Source: Bryobacterales bacterium (GTDB taxonomy: Bacteria; Acidobacteriota; Terriglobia; Bryobacterales; Bryobacteraceae). From it: 12,074 nt of DNA. Shown here in pieces: positions 1 to 5,770 of this stretch. The DNA lies in contig PLGA01000371.1 in NCBI GenBank assembly GCA_003139735.1, positions 1 to 12,074 of the forward strand, written 5' to 3'. The first letter of the stretch is position 1, and each line of letters opens with the position of its first letter. Made by a program: the position numbers and the translations under genes. Under the pieces are notes generated by a model, which was not told the DNA's origin, did not search any database, and worked only from the letters and a program-made list of their open reading frames with translations.

Positions 1-48
1 GTAGTTGAACGGCGTCGCGATCGGGACAAAAATGCCGTGTAGTTTCAT
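1..48 (-). CDS. Dihydrodipicolinate synthase family protein, N-terminal fragment
   Basis: Only the first 16 codons are in the window; the gene runs off the left edge. The visible peptide is MKLHGIFVPIATPFNY, which fits the start of the DapA/N-acetylneuraminate lyase aldolase family, where a G-x-x-x-P-x-x-TPF block opens the first strand of the TIM barrel. The ATG at 48-46 has a purine-rich AGAAGAA stretch about seven bases upstream (near 54-60 on the plus numbering) that can act as a ribosome binding site. It lies downstream of the atp terminator in the same direction, so it is probably its own transcription unit. Members include lysine-pathway synthases and sugar-acid aldolases; 16 residues cannot decide between them. 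Confidence 0.55.
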   Translation of the reverse strand, partial: MKLHGIFVPIATPFNY

Positions 49-124
49 GACTGTTCTTCTTCAGGGTAAGAAATCGCGGCGGCCTGGCGCTGTGCACTTC
101 TATTCAAGAGGACCAACTGAGGCG

Positions 125-158
125 CAGACAAAACGGCCCAGCTTGCGCCGGGCCGTTT
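125..158 (-). terminator. Rho-independent terminator of the atp genes
   Basis: A 9-bp perfect stem, AAACGGCCC (131-139) with GGGCCGTTT (150-158), closes a 10-base loop. Read on the minus strand, the stem is followed by TTTTGTCT, a short interrupted T run. It begins 27 bases after the atpE stop codon and precedes the next minus-strand gene, so it most likely ends the atp transcript. Confidence 0.7.
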
Positions 159-185
159 CGGTCGAACTTGTCTTGCAGGATTTCG

Positions 186-476
186 CTAAACGGACGCCTT
201 AAGGAACGTGAACAGCGCCAGCGACTCGATGAACGCCAGGCCGAGCAGCAGCAGAATGCGGATCGCGCCGCCCGCGCCGGGATTGCGCGCGATGCCCTCG
301 GCCGCGGCCGCGATGGCCTTGCCCTGCGCCAGGCCGCACAGGCCGGAAGCGATCGCCATGGCGAAAGCCACCGGCAGAACGAAGACGCCGGTGCTGGTCG
401 GTGGCGTGCCCTGAGCGAACATAGGAACGGCGATCATGAACAGAATCGCCAGAATTGCGAACGTGCGAAGTTTCAT
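186..476 (-). CDS. atpE: F0F1 ATP synthase subunit c
   Basis: This 96-residue protein forms the rotating, ion-carrying ring of the F0 motor in the membrane. Helix 1 (about 31-62) is rich in Gly and Ala and ends in the polar loop ARNP (63-66), the counterpart of the usual ARQP. Helix 2 (about 71-94) carries the ion-binding carboxylate Glu84 in the FIESLALF block. Residues 1-22 form an extra hydrophobic segment ending in AQG, which looks like a cleavable signal peptide and makes the protein longer than the usual 70-85 residues. A good ribosome binding site, GAAGGAGA, lies about 8 bases before the ATG at 476. Glu84-Ser85 together with Gln51 in helix 1 resembles part of the sodium-binding set of Ilyobacter-type rings, but the next residue is Leu, so ion specificity is open. 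It is the last gene of the cluster. Confidence 0.95.
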   Translation of the reverse strand: MKLRTFAILAILFMIAVPMFAQGTPPTSTGVFVLPVAFAMAIASGLCGLAQGKAIAAAAEGIARNPGAGGAIRILLLLGLAFIESLALFTFLKASV

Positions 477-626
477 ACGTTACTCTCCTTCGGATCAATC
501 TGGCTCCAGAAGGTGGTTCCACACCGTGCGTTGGGACGCCGGGGGCTCACACTGAAAGCCCGGACACTCAGTTCGCGCTCGCGGGAGCGCGGAAAACCCT
601 GGCGGAACCGGGCAAAACGCCCGAAC

Positions 627-710
627 CCGCTACTCGTAGCGGTCTGCGTTTTTGCAAGCCGCTGATTCCATGGCACATATTCAATTCAGGCCGCTACTCA
701 GTAGCGGCCT
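627..710. repeat. Two related palindromes in the atpB-atpE spacer
   Basis: The 254-base spacer 477-730 has no gene but holds two hairpins with the same core. One is CCGCTAC-TC-GTAGCGG at 627-642; the other is AGGCCGCTACT-C-AGTAGCGGCCT at 688-710, a perfect 11-bp palindrome around one central base. A third, unrelated stem, CGCGCTC with GAGCGCG, lies at 574-591. None is followed by a T run on the minus strand, so they look more like mRNA-stabilising or REP-type extragenic palindromes than terminators. Their place, before the gene whose product is needed in about ten copies per enzyme, suggests a part in differential expression; that role is inference. Confidence 0.7.
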
Positions 711-730
711 GGGTCTCGAACGCGTGCCGG

Positions 731-1486
731 TTAATGCTCCTCCTGCGCCACCGCGCCGCCCACGTAGGCGATCGTGAGCATCGTGAAAATGAACGCCTGG
801 ATGAGTGACACAAGAATGTGCAGCGCCATGAGCGCGATCGGAATGACGAACGGCACCAGCGAGATAAAGCTCGTCGTCACCTGCTCGCCGGCATACATGT
901 TGGCGTAAAGACGGACGGTCAGGGAGAAAGGACGAATGCAGTGGCTGATGATCTCCAACGGGAACATGAACCACGCCAGCCACCACATCGGACCGGCGAA
1001 ATGTTTCAGGTACCCGAGCGGCCCCTGCACCCGCACGCCCTGGCTGTGGTAATACACGAAGCAGCACGCCGCGACGCCTGCCGGCACGTAGTAGTACATC
1101 GTCGGCGCATCGAACGAGGGGACCAGGCCCAGCAGGTTCGAGCACAGGATGAAGATAGCGATCGTGCAGAAGAAAGCGAGATAGCGCTCGCTGTCGGGCC
1201 CGACGATGTCCCGGGCCTGCTCACCCAGGAAATTGTAAACTGCTTCAAAGCTCAACTGGAACGTGCCCGGCCGCTCCACCGACAACCGCGTGCGCAGCAC
1301 CGCGGCGGCGATCATGAGCAGCAGGATCACCAGGATTTCCATGGCCACGTAATTGGTCCAGGGCCGGCCCTGCCCCGGATGCAGGCCCGGCAAACCCAAC
1401 CGGGACGCGAGGTTCAACACCATCTCGGCCGGCCCCGCCAGGAAGCGGTTCAACAGCGCCGTCAACCACAGTTCATGTTCGGGCAT
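731..1486 (-). CDS. atpB: F0F1 ATP synthase subunit a
   Basis: This is the stationary membrane subunit that provides the two half-channels for ions and faces the c ring. It has 251 residues, in the normal range. The hallmark is PFSLTVRLYANMYAGE (about 186-201), whose Arg192 corresponds to the essential arginine (Arg210 in E. coli). Hydrophobic helices are visible near 48-66, 101-124, 133-147, 168-184 and 204-243. The ATG at 1486 (MPEHELWL) is preferred over upstream in-frame codons because it overlaps the atpI stop by 14 bases, as expected for translational coupling, and the peptide before it looks unlike subunit a. The C-terminus after the last helix is short (AQEEH). Confidence 0.95.
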   Translation of the reverse strand: MPEHELWLTALLNRFLAGPAEMVLNLASRLGLPGLHPGQGRPWTNYVAMEILVILLLMIAAAVLRTRLSVERPGTFQLSFEAVYNFLGEQARDIVGPDSERYLAFFCTIAIFILCSNLLGLVPSFDAPTMYYYVPAGVAACCFVYYHSQGVRVQGPLGYLKHFAGPMWWLAWFMFPLEIISHCIRPFSLTVRLYANMYAGEQVTTSFISLVPFVIPIALMALHILVSLIQAFIFTMLTIAYVGGAVAQEEH

Positions 1487-1856
1487 AAATCCACTCGTAC
1501 AGGGCTTCCAGAGTGATGGACACAACCGGAATCAGAAGGCCCACGCAAAGGTAGTTGGGAGAAGCCCCGTAAACTTTCAAGATAGCAAACATGGCGCCAC
1601 CCAGCAGCAGCAAGCGGAGAGCATGCACGAGCACCGACGCGCCGCGCGGCTTGTGGCCCTCGAGCGCCGCTCCGACATCGTCCACCAGTCGCTTCAGCAG
1701 CCAGAAACTGACGCCCGAAATCGCCGCGCCCGCCAGGAAAGACGCCGCGTTCCGCCGGTTGCCCTGAGCGGCGAAGCCGATCGTGCCGGCCACCACCAGC
1801 ACCAAGTAAATCTGCCGGACGCGACCGAGGACTGCCGTGTATTCAGTCTCTGGCAC
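1473..1856 (-). CDS. atpI: ATP synthase protein I family membrane protein
   Basis: A 127-residue protein with four hydrophobic segments (about 13-30, 38-56, 76-92 and 98-121) placed directly before atpB, the usual place of AtpI. The family (ATP-synt_I) helps assemble or stabilise the c ring; the sequence is poorly conserved, so position and topology carry the call. The start codon is GTG at 1856, three bases after the atpZ stop, and the 3' end overlaps atpB. There is no strong ribosome binding site, consistent with reinitiation from atpZ. Confidence 0.8.
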   Translation of the reverse strand: MPETEYTAVLGRVRQIYLVLVVAGTIGFAAQGNRRNAASFLAGAAISGVSFWLLKRLVDDVGAALEGHKPRGASVLVHALRLLLLGGAMFAILKVYGASPNYLCVGLLIPVVSITLEALYEWIYART

Positions 1857-1859
1857 GGT

Positions 1860-2102
1860 CTATTCCGGCTTATCCGCTCCGCCCTTCGGCTTATCCAGAC
1901 CCTCGATGCGCAGGGCGGCGATGTAGGTTTCGTAGATGCCGGAGGCGCAACCGATCAGCAGGCCAACCAGCGAAATCCACGTCGTGCCACCCCGCTGGTC
2001 CAGCATCTGGCCTATTTTGAAACAAATCCAGCCGCTGATCGGCGTCACCAACGCGAGGCCCGCGTAGGCGGCGCCTTTGGAATAAGGCGACATTTGCGGC
2101 AT
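1860..2102 (-). CDS. atpZ: AtpZ/AtpI-type small membrane protein
   Basis: An 80-residue protein with two transmembrane helices (about 11-30 and 43-63) joined by a short loop containing GQMLDQRGGTTW, which matches the G-x-x-LD-x-x-x-G-T-x-P pattern of AtpZ (ATPase_gene1 family). AtpZ sits at the head of atp operons and works with AtpI in ring assembly or magnesium supply. The ATG at 2102 is chosen because a strong ribosome binding site, GGGAGGT (2117-2111), lies eight bases upstream and a likely -10 box lies just beyond it. A longer frame back to 2198 would start inside the tandem array upstream of that -10 box. The C-terminal tail is charged and hydrophilic (KPKGGADKPE). Confidence 0.85.
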   Translation of the reverse strand: MPQMSPYSKGAAYAGLALVTPISGWICFKIGQMLDQRGGTTWISLVGLLIGCASGIYETYIAALRIEGLDKPKGGADKPE

Positions 2103-2110
2103 CAGTGCGG

Positions 2111-2137
2111 ACCTCCCGAGGCTCCGTCCCAAGTATA
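2111..2137 (-). promoter_or_regulatory. Putative atp operon -10 box and ribosome binding site
   Basis: On the minus strand TATACT (2137-2132) matches five of six positions of the -10 consensus, and GGGAGGT (2117-2111) is a strong ribosome binding site for atpZ. No good -35 hexamer is present at 16-18 bases; that position is inside the 11-base repeat array, which starts six bases beyond the -10 box. The leader would be very short, roughly 20-25 bases. Confidence 0.5.
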
Positions 2138-2142
2138 TTTCA

Positions 2143-2296
2143 CCGTGCAGGCAGCGTGGAACCACCGTGAAAGTACCACAAGAACACCGTGCTTTCACCG
2201 TGGTTTAACCGTGATTTTGCGGTGTTGTTACGGTGATTTCACAGTGAAACTGCGGTGATTTCACGGTGAATTTGCGGTGCTTTTGCGGTTCTGGCA
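2143..2296. repeat. Tandem array of 14 degenerate 11-base units upstream of the atp promoter
   Basis: Fourteen consecutive units start exactly every 11 bases (2143, 2154, 2165 and so on to 2286). The consensus is C-C/G-GTG followed by a T-rich half, for example CGGTGATTTCA, which occurs identically at 2231 and 2253. Ten units have CCGTG or CGGTG; the rest are GCGTG, CCACA, CAGTG and CGGTT. Units 1-7 use CCGTG and units 8-13 use CGGTG, so the array has two halves. From 2187 on, a T-run (or in one unit an A-run) recurs at the same place in almost every unit. Eleven is not a multiple of three and no plausible protein uses the region, so it is noncoding. A further CGGTGAAAC at 2298 is out of register by one base. 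Confidence 0.9.
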
Positions 2297-2352
2297 GCGG
2301 TGAAACGGTCTCGAGAACTCGCGCGGTAGCGCGGCCGGGACACCACCCCAGA

Positions 2353-2393
2353 TTTAAAAGCCCGGGGGAGAGGAGGAGGAGAAGCCCCCGGGC
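2353..2393 (-). terminator. Terminator hairpin downstream of the DCC-S46 gene
   Basis: GCCCGGGGG (2360-2368) pairs with CCCCCGGGC (2385-2393) in a perfect 9-bp stem; on the minus strand it is followed by TTTT (2359-2356). The 16-base loop is all purine on the plus strand (AGAGGAGGAGGAGAAG). It separates the minus-strand gene ending at 2551 from the atp promoter, so it most likely ends that transcript about 160 bases after the stop codon. Confidence 0.6.
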
Positions 2394-2550
2394 CGTGCTA
2401 AGCCGGGATGCACCCGGCGGGAATCAGGCGAACGCCGGAGGAGCGGACGTCGCCTGTGGTCCCATTTATATTGAGTCACATTTTTGGCAAATTGTTACGT
2501 TAGGTTTTGATTAAAACCATACCTTGTCATCAATGGAGAGGACCGTTCGC
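2394..2550. other. Noncoding trailer with small hairpins
   Basis: No gene is visible. GCCGGG (2402-2407) pairs with CCCGGC (2413-2418), and GGTTTT (2503-2508) pairs with AAAACC (2513-2518). The stretch 2461-2525 is distinctly AT-rich compared with its surroundings. Read on the minus strand it is the 3' untranslated region of the gene ending at 2551. Confidence 0.5.
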
Positions 2551-3339
2551 TCAGAACCCCAATTCTTTCAACAGATCCCGGGTGCCGTAAACTTTTCGCA
2601 GGGCTTCCACGATGCCCTGGCTGGCGACGTGCACGCTGCGCGCCTGGCGCTCGGTGTAGATGAACCGGTTGGGGAGCGCTTCGATATTGGAATCAAAGAC
2701 GATACCGACGATTTCGCCCTTTGAATTCAGTGTTGCCGAGCCGGAATTGCCGCCGTGGATGTCGGCCGTGGCGACGAAGTTCAAGGGCGTCTTCAGGTCC
2801 AGCGCGCCCTTGGCCTTCAACCAGCGTTCCGGCAGGACGAAGGGATCCTGGCCGGTGCATTTGGCGAACAGGCCGGCGAAATCGGTGCTCCACTCCACCG
2901 GCTGGCCGGCGTCGTTCAAGTAGCCTTTCACCTGGCCGTAGCTGATGCGCAGGGTGAACGTCGCGTCGGGATAATCGTTGCCGCCGGAGACGGCGAAACG
3001 GGCGCGGGCGACCAGGTTGTAGGCGGCGTCCCGCAGCGGCCGCGGGACGGCGGCCAGAAGCGCGGCGGCGATTTTCCACGGTCCGCCGAGCCGCCGCAGG
3101 ACGTAAATGCAGGCGTTCGAGCGGGTGAGCAGTGCGCCGCCGCTGGTGCGCAACACCAGGCTATCGGGGAGGTTAACGCGCTGGCCGGGAGGAACTTTGG
3201 ACAGGAACGTCGGGCCATCGAGGGGAGCAAACCGGAACCGCTCCCCGTTGCGGTCGCGCTTCAGGAGGAACGTCACGGCGCGATGGCAGAGCCCGCAGTC
3301 TCCATCGTAAAAGAGCGTATCCGGGGCTGGTGGCGTCAA
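2551..3339 (-). CDS. Chimera: DCC-type thiol oxidoreductase domain joined to C-terminal fragment of an S46 peptidase
   Basis: Residues about 1-115 match the DCC/DUF393 family of small thiol-disulfide oxidoreductase-like proteins: YDGDCGLCH with the redox pair Cys15/Cys18, FLLKRDRNGERFRFAPLDG, then RRLGGPWK and VPRPLRDAAYNLVAR. From about residue 116 the sequence changes to the end of an S46 dipeptidyl peptidase (DPP7/DPP11 type): YPDATFTLRISYGQVKGY, FVATADIHGGNSGS with the nucleophile Ser199, VGIVFDSNIE, and VHVASQGIVEALRKVYG. A full S46 enzyme has about 700 residues; its catalytic His and Asp and its signal peptide are absent, so no peptidase activity is expected. The join falls at ARARF (111-115), a place where both families have an Ala-Arg-x-Arg-aromatic-like stretch. 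The start is TTG at 3339, whose bases overlap the TGA stop of the upstream gene; there is no Met codon anywhere in the frame. The redox half may still work; the peptidase half looks like a relic kept in frame. Confidence 0.75.
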   Translation of the reverse strand: MTPPAPDTLFYDGDCGLCHRAVTFLLKRDRNGERFRFAPLDGPTFLSKVPPGQRVNLPDSLVLRTSGGALLTRSNACIYVLRRLGGPWKIAAALLAAVPRPLRDAAYNLVARARFAVSGGNDYPDATFTLRISYGQVKGYLNDAGQPVEWSTDFAGLFAKCTGQDPFVLPERWLKAKGALDLKTPLNFVATADIHGGNSGSATLNSKGEIVGIVFDSNIEALPNRFIYTERQARSVHVASQGIVEALRKVYGTRDLLKELGF

Positions 3340-4100
3340 TTTTGGGTCGGCTTCTCGATATGGTCCACAACCAGGATTTCGACCGCGGCCTTTTGCGGCT
3401 CCAGCTTGAGGCCGAGTTGTTCCTGAACCGCTGCGAAGACGCCGATATCGCTCAGCTCCGGATTGTTGTCGATCCAGGCCTGGGGCGTCGCCTCGATTCT
3501 GTAGCCGTAGGTTCCGGTAAGGCCTGTCTTGTCCAAGACGGGCCGATCCACCAAGAAGCTGTTCCCGATATCCTGAGCCAAGTCCTCCATGGTGGCCTTT
3601 GTCCGCGCGATATATTGATTGCGGCCATTTGGGCCGCCACGGCCAGCGGAGACCGCGTCGGAGGCGCTTTCCTTGAACTTCGGTCCGTTCTTGCCCACGA
3701 GCAGCGCGTACACCGGCATCTCCTTCGTCTCGCGATGGACTTTAAGCTTGAATCGATCGGCCAGGAGCGCTTGCAGCATCTGCCTGAACTCGCTCCTGCT
3801 TGGGACGCCATCGCCCTCGGCCCTGGCAAAAATATCGTAATAGATCCTCTCGGGCTCCGGGACGGCGAAGGACACCTGATAGATCTTCAAGTTGTACGCT
3901 TCCATGATGAGGTAAACCGGCAGATCCCCTTCCAGCGTCAGGCGTGTGCCGGAGGAGGAAAAGCCGCGCATCGTGTGCAAGGGCCCATCGTGCGGTTTGA
4001 CCGAGGCAACCTCAAAAGCCCGAGGCGGTTGCGCCGATTGGCCGAACAGCCCGGACGCCATCAAGACGATCAAACACGCGCCGCCGATCAACCGAACCAC
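3336..4100 (-). CDS. Secreted TIGR03435 (DUF3738) family protein
   Basis: A 254-residue protein of the acidobacterial TIGR03435 family, whose function is unknown and which occurs in many copies in Solibacter-like genomes. Residues 1-22 form a signal peptide (basic start, hydrophobic core, GLFGQS end). The mature start has the family signature FEVASVKP (29-36), followed by the conserved block FRQMLQALLADRFKLKVHRETKEMPVYAL in two stretches (105-133), TMEDLAQ (170-176), DKTGLTGTYGYRIE (190-203) and the closing LKLEPQKAAVEILVVDHIEKP (231-251). It starts at GTG 4100, ten bases after an AAGGAGA ribosome binding site. Its TGA overlaps the TTG start of the next gene by four bases, so the two are probably translated from one message. 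Confidence 0.9.
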   Translation of the reverse strand: MVRLIGGACLIVLMASGLFGQSAQPPRAFEVASVKPHDGPLHTMRGFSSSGTRLTLEGDLPVYLIMEAYNLKIYQVSFAVPEPERIYYDIFARAEGDGVPSRSEFRQMLQALLADRFKLKVHRETKEMPVYALLVGKNGPKFKESASDAVSAGRGGPNGRNQYIARTKATMEDLAQDIGNSFLVDRPVLDKTGLTGTYGYRIEATPQAWIDNNPELSDIGVFAAVQEQLGLKLEPQKAAVEILVVDHIEKPTQN

Positions 4101-4175
4101 GGTTGTGGGATCTCCTTCAATGGTCTAGGACGAATGGAAACCTCAGTTCGTTGAGGCCAGATGCAAAAAGTGCCA

Positions 4176-4257
4176 AGGAACGAGGTGACGGACGGGACGT
4201 TTACGTCGTCGGCGACAGGAACGAGGTGACGGACGGGACGTTTACGTCGTCGGCGAC
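4176..4257. repeat. Perfect 41-base tandem duplication
   Basis: Two identical 41-base copies abut at 4176-4216 and 4217-4257, each starting AGGAACGAGGTGACGG and ending GTCGTCGGCGAC. It lies in the divergent spacer between the TIGR03435 gene and dprA. The unit length is not a multiple of three and no credible gene covers it. Confidence 0.95.
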
Positions 4258-4283
4258 AAGCGCGCGTGAACGTCCCGTCTGTC
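4228..4283. other. Long hairpin formed by the repeat and downstream sequence
   Basis: Positions 4228-4247 in the second 41-base copy pair with 4264-4283 over 20 base pairs (three of them G-U as RNA on the plus strand), with a 16-base loop. The core GACGGGACGTT/AACGTCCCGTC is perfect. The first copy (4187-4206) contains the same left arm, so two alternative folds share one right arm. No T run follows directly. It could be a structured RNA, an extragenic palindrome or the remnant of a small mobile element. Confidence 0.7.
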
Positions 4284-4522
4284 CCCGGTTTCCCGGTTTC
4301 CGCCCCCCAGTCGCGCGCTCGGCCTTTTTTCCCCCGAGCGCCAAGGCCACTAGTACGGAGACTGCCGCGAACCCCGCGGATTGCACAGGTGGTGGGCACC
4401 AAAAGTCGCCACGGTAGCTCGGGGCAGAAAAACGGACACTATCGGAAAATAGCCGGCGCGCGGCCAGCCTCGTAGCCGCCGCCCTTGCGTCTCCCGTCCC
4501 CCTGCTGCTAGCGTAGGGCTTC
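4284..4522. other. Noncoding spacer before dprA
   Basis: No gene is supported. CCCGGTTT is repeated directly at 4284-4299, and GCGCTCGG (4315-4322) pairs with CCGAGCGC (4334-4341) around a T-rich loop. A dprA promoter should lie here, but I see no convincing -35/-10 pair; TTGCGT (4485) with TAGCGT (4509) is the least poor candidate. The other part of the divergent spacer, 4101-4175, holds the ribosome binding site of the minus-strand gene and a small CCTCA/TGAGG hairpin at 4141-4156. Confidence 0.4.
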
Positions 4523-5698
4523 ATGCCGCCTCCCGTTCCGAGCCCCGAAGAAGAGCTTTACTGGCTGGCTCTCCGGTTGATTCCGGGTCTGGGCGCCAGA
4601 ACTTCCGGGAAGTTGCTGCAGCGCTTTCGCACGCCGCAAGCCATCTTCCGCGCGTCGCGCACGGAACTGGAGGGCGCTGGCGTCAACGGGTCCGTGGCGC
4701 AGTCCATCGCCAGCGGGTGCGCCTTCGAAGACGCCGCCACGCAACGCGAGAAGATGGCGCTGGCGGGCGCCGTGTTGATCACGCTCGGCGACGCGCGTTA
4801 TCCGCGTGCGCTGCGCGAGATCTTCGACCCGCCCATTCTGCTTTTCGCGCGCGGCCGGGTGGAGCTGCTCGACTCCATCTGCCTGGGCGTGGTGGGAACA
4901 CGCCGGCCCACTCCCTACGGACTGGCGGTGGCGGAGCGGCTTTCGGCCGACCTCTCTCACGCCGGCCTGACCATCGTTAGCGGGATGGCCCGCGGCATCG
5001 ATAGCGCCGCTCATAAGGGCGCCTTTGCGGCGGGTGGCAATACGGTCGCGGTGCTCGGTTGCGGGGTGGACGTAGTTTACCCGTCCGAGAACCGGAAACT
5101 CGCGGCGGAGCTGGCGGTGAAGGGCTTGATCGTCTCCGAATTCCCCATGGGCGCCGTGGCGTTCCCGCAAAACTTCCCCATCCGCAACCGCATCATCTCC
5201 GGCGCCAGCGTGGGCGTGCTGGTGGTGGAAGGGGCGCAGTACAGCGGGTCGGCCATTACGGCCAAGCTGGCGATGGACCAGGGGCGGGAGGTTTTCGCGG
5301 TGCCGGGCAACATCACCTCCAAATTAAGTTGGGGGCCTAACCTGCTGATTAAACAGGGCGCGCGGCTGGTGCAAGACTGGAACGACGTGGTCTCCGAGCT
5401 TCCCGCCGAATCCCGCCGGCATCTAATAGAAGAGGGGCGAAAACGGATCGAGGCCGAAGCGGGCGGAACGCCGGGCGGCGCGCAGGCGTCTTTATTGCAC
5501 GACCAGGCGCCGGAACTGGACGCCGTGGCCCGCCGCGCGCTCCAGGCATTGCAGGTGGATGCTTCGATACATCTGGACGAACTGCTTGAAAAGGTGGAGG
5601 ATATATCCCCTTCCGAGATGATTGCGGCGCTCTTCGAGTTGGAGATGCTAGGTTTGATCAAACAACTGCCGGGCAAGAACTTTGTTAAAGTGTGGTAG
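4523..5698 (+). CDS. dprA: DNA processing protein DprA/Smf
   Basis: DprA binds incoming single-stranded DNA during natural transformation and loads RecA on it. The protein has 391 residues, a normal length. An N-terminal helical, helix-hairpin-helix-like part (about 10-60, with LRLIPGLGART) is followed by the Rossmann-like DNA-binding core: LGVVGTRRPTPYG (121-133), IVSGMARGIDSAAHKGA (151-167), VLGCGVDVVYPSEN (177-190), SEFPMG (205-210), NFPIRNRIISG (217-227) and VPGN with GPNLLIKQGARLV (260-283). The C-terminal 60 residues form the small winged-helix domain typical of DprA. The ATG at 4523 has only a weak AGGG ribosome binding site. It lies 72 bases before topA, the order seen in many bacteria, and may be cotranscribed with it. 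Confidence 0.95.
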   Translation: MPPPVPSPEEELYWLALRLIPGLGARTSGKLLQRFRTPQAIFRASRTELEGAGVNGSVAQSIASGCAFEDAATQREKMALAGAVLITLGDARYPRALREIFDPPILLFARGRVELLDSICLGVVGTRRPTPYGLAVAERLSADLSHAGLTIVSGMARGIDSAAHKGAFAAGGNTVAVLGCGVDVVYPSENRKLAAELAVKGLIVSEFPMGAVAFPQNFPIRNRIISGASVGVLVVEGAQYSGSAITAKLAMDQGREVFAVPGNITSKLSWGPNLLIKQGARLVQDWNDVVSELPAESRRHLIEEGRKRIEAEAGGTPGGAQASLLHDQAPELDAVARRALQALQVDASIHLDELLEKVEDISPSEMIAALFELEMLGLIKQLPGKNFVKVW

Positions 5699-5699
5699 C

Positions 5700-5718
5700 G
5701 CCGTCCGGGATGGACGGC
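5700..5718 (+). other. Hairpin in the dprA-topA spacer
   Basis: GCCGTCC (5700-5706) pairs with GGACGGC (5712-5718) around a 5-base loop, starting one base after the dprA stop. There is no T run, so it may trim or stabilise the dprA message rather than end it. Confidence 0.45.
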
Positions 5719-5770
5719 ATCGTGACGGCAGCAATACGGCGCAGGGGGCGCCGCTTCCCGAAAGTCAAAT

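Noticed and set aside
2103..2198. A longer atpZ starting at 2198.
   Set aside because: The extension would translate the repeat array, lies upstream of the likely -10 box, and ignores the strong ribosome binding site for the ATG at 2102.
1353..2258. A plus-strand frame of about 300 codons across the atp genes and the 11-base array.
   Set aside because: It runs antisense to atpB, atpI and atpZ, all of which are supported by motifs and gene order.
2143..2296. The 11-base array as a CRISPR-like or coding repeat.
   Set aside because: Units are contiguous and too short for repeat-spacer structure, there are no cas genes, and the period is not a multiple of three.
4159..4177. A sigma-54-like promoter on the minus strand, TTGGCAC followed by TTGCAT.
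   Set aside because: The distance between the GG and GC elements is two bases too short for sigma-54.
4088..4524. Small open frames of about 100 codons on both strands across the 41-base repeats.
   Set aside because: They are made largely of translated repeat and hairpin sequence and have no ribosome binding site or recognisable domain.
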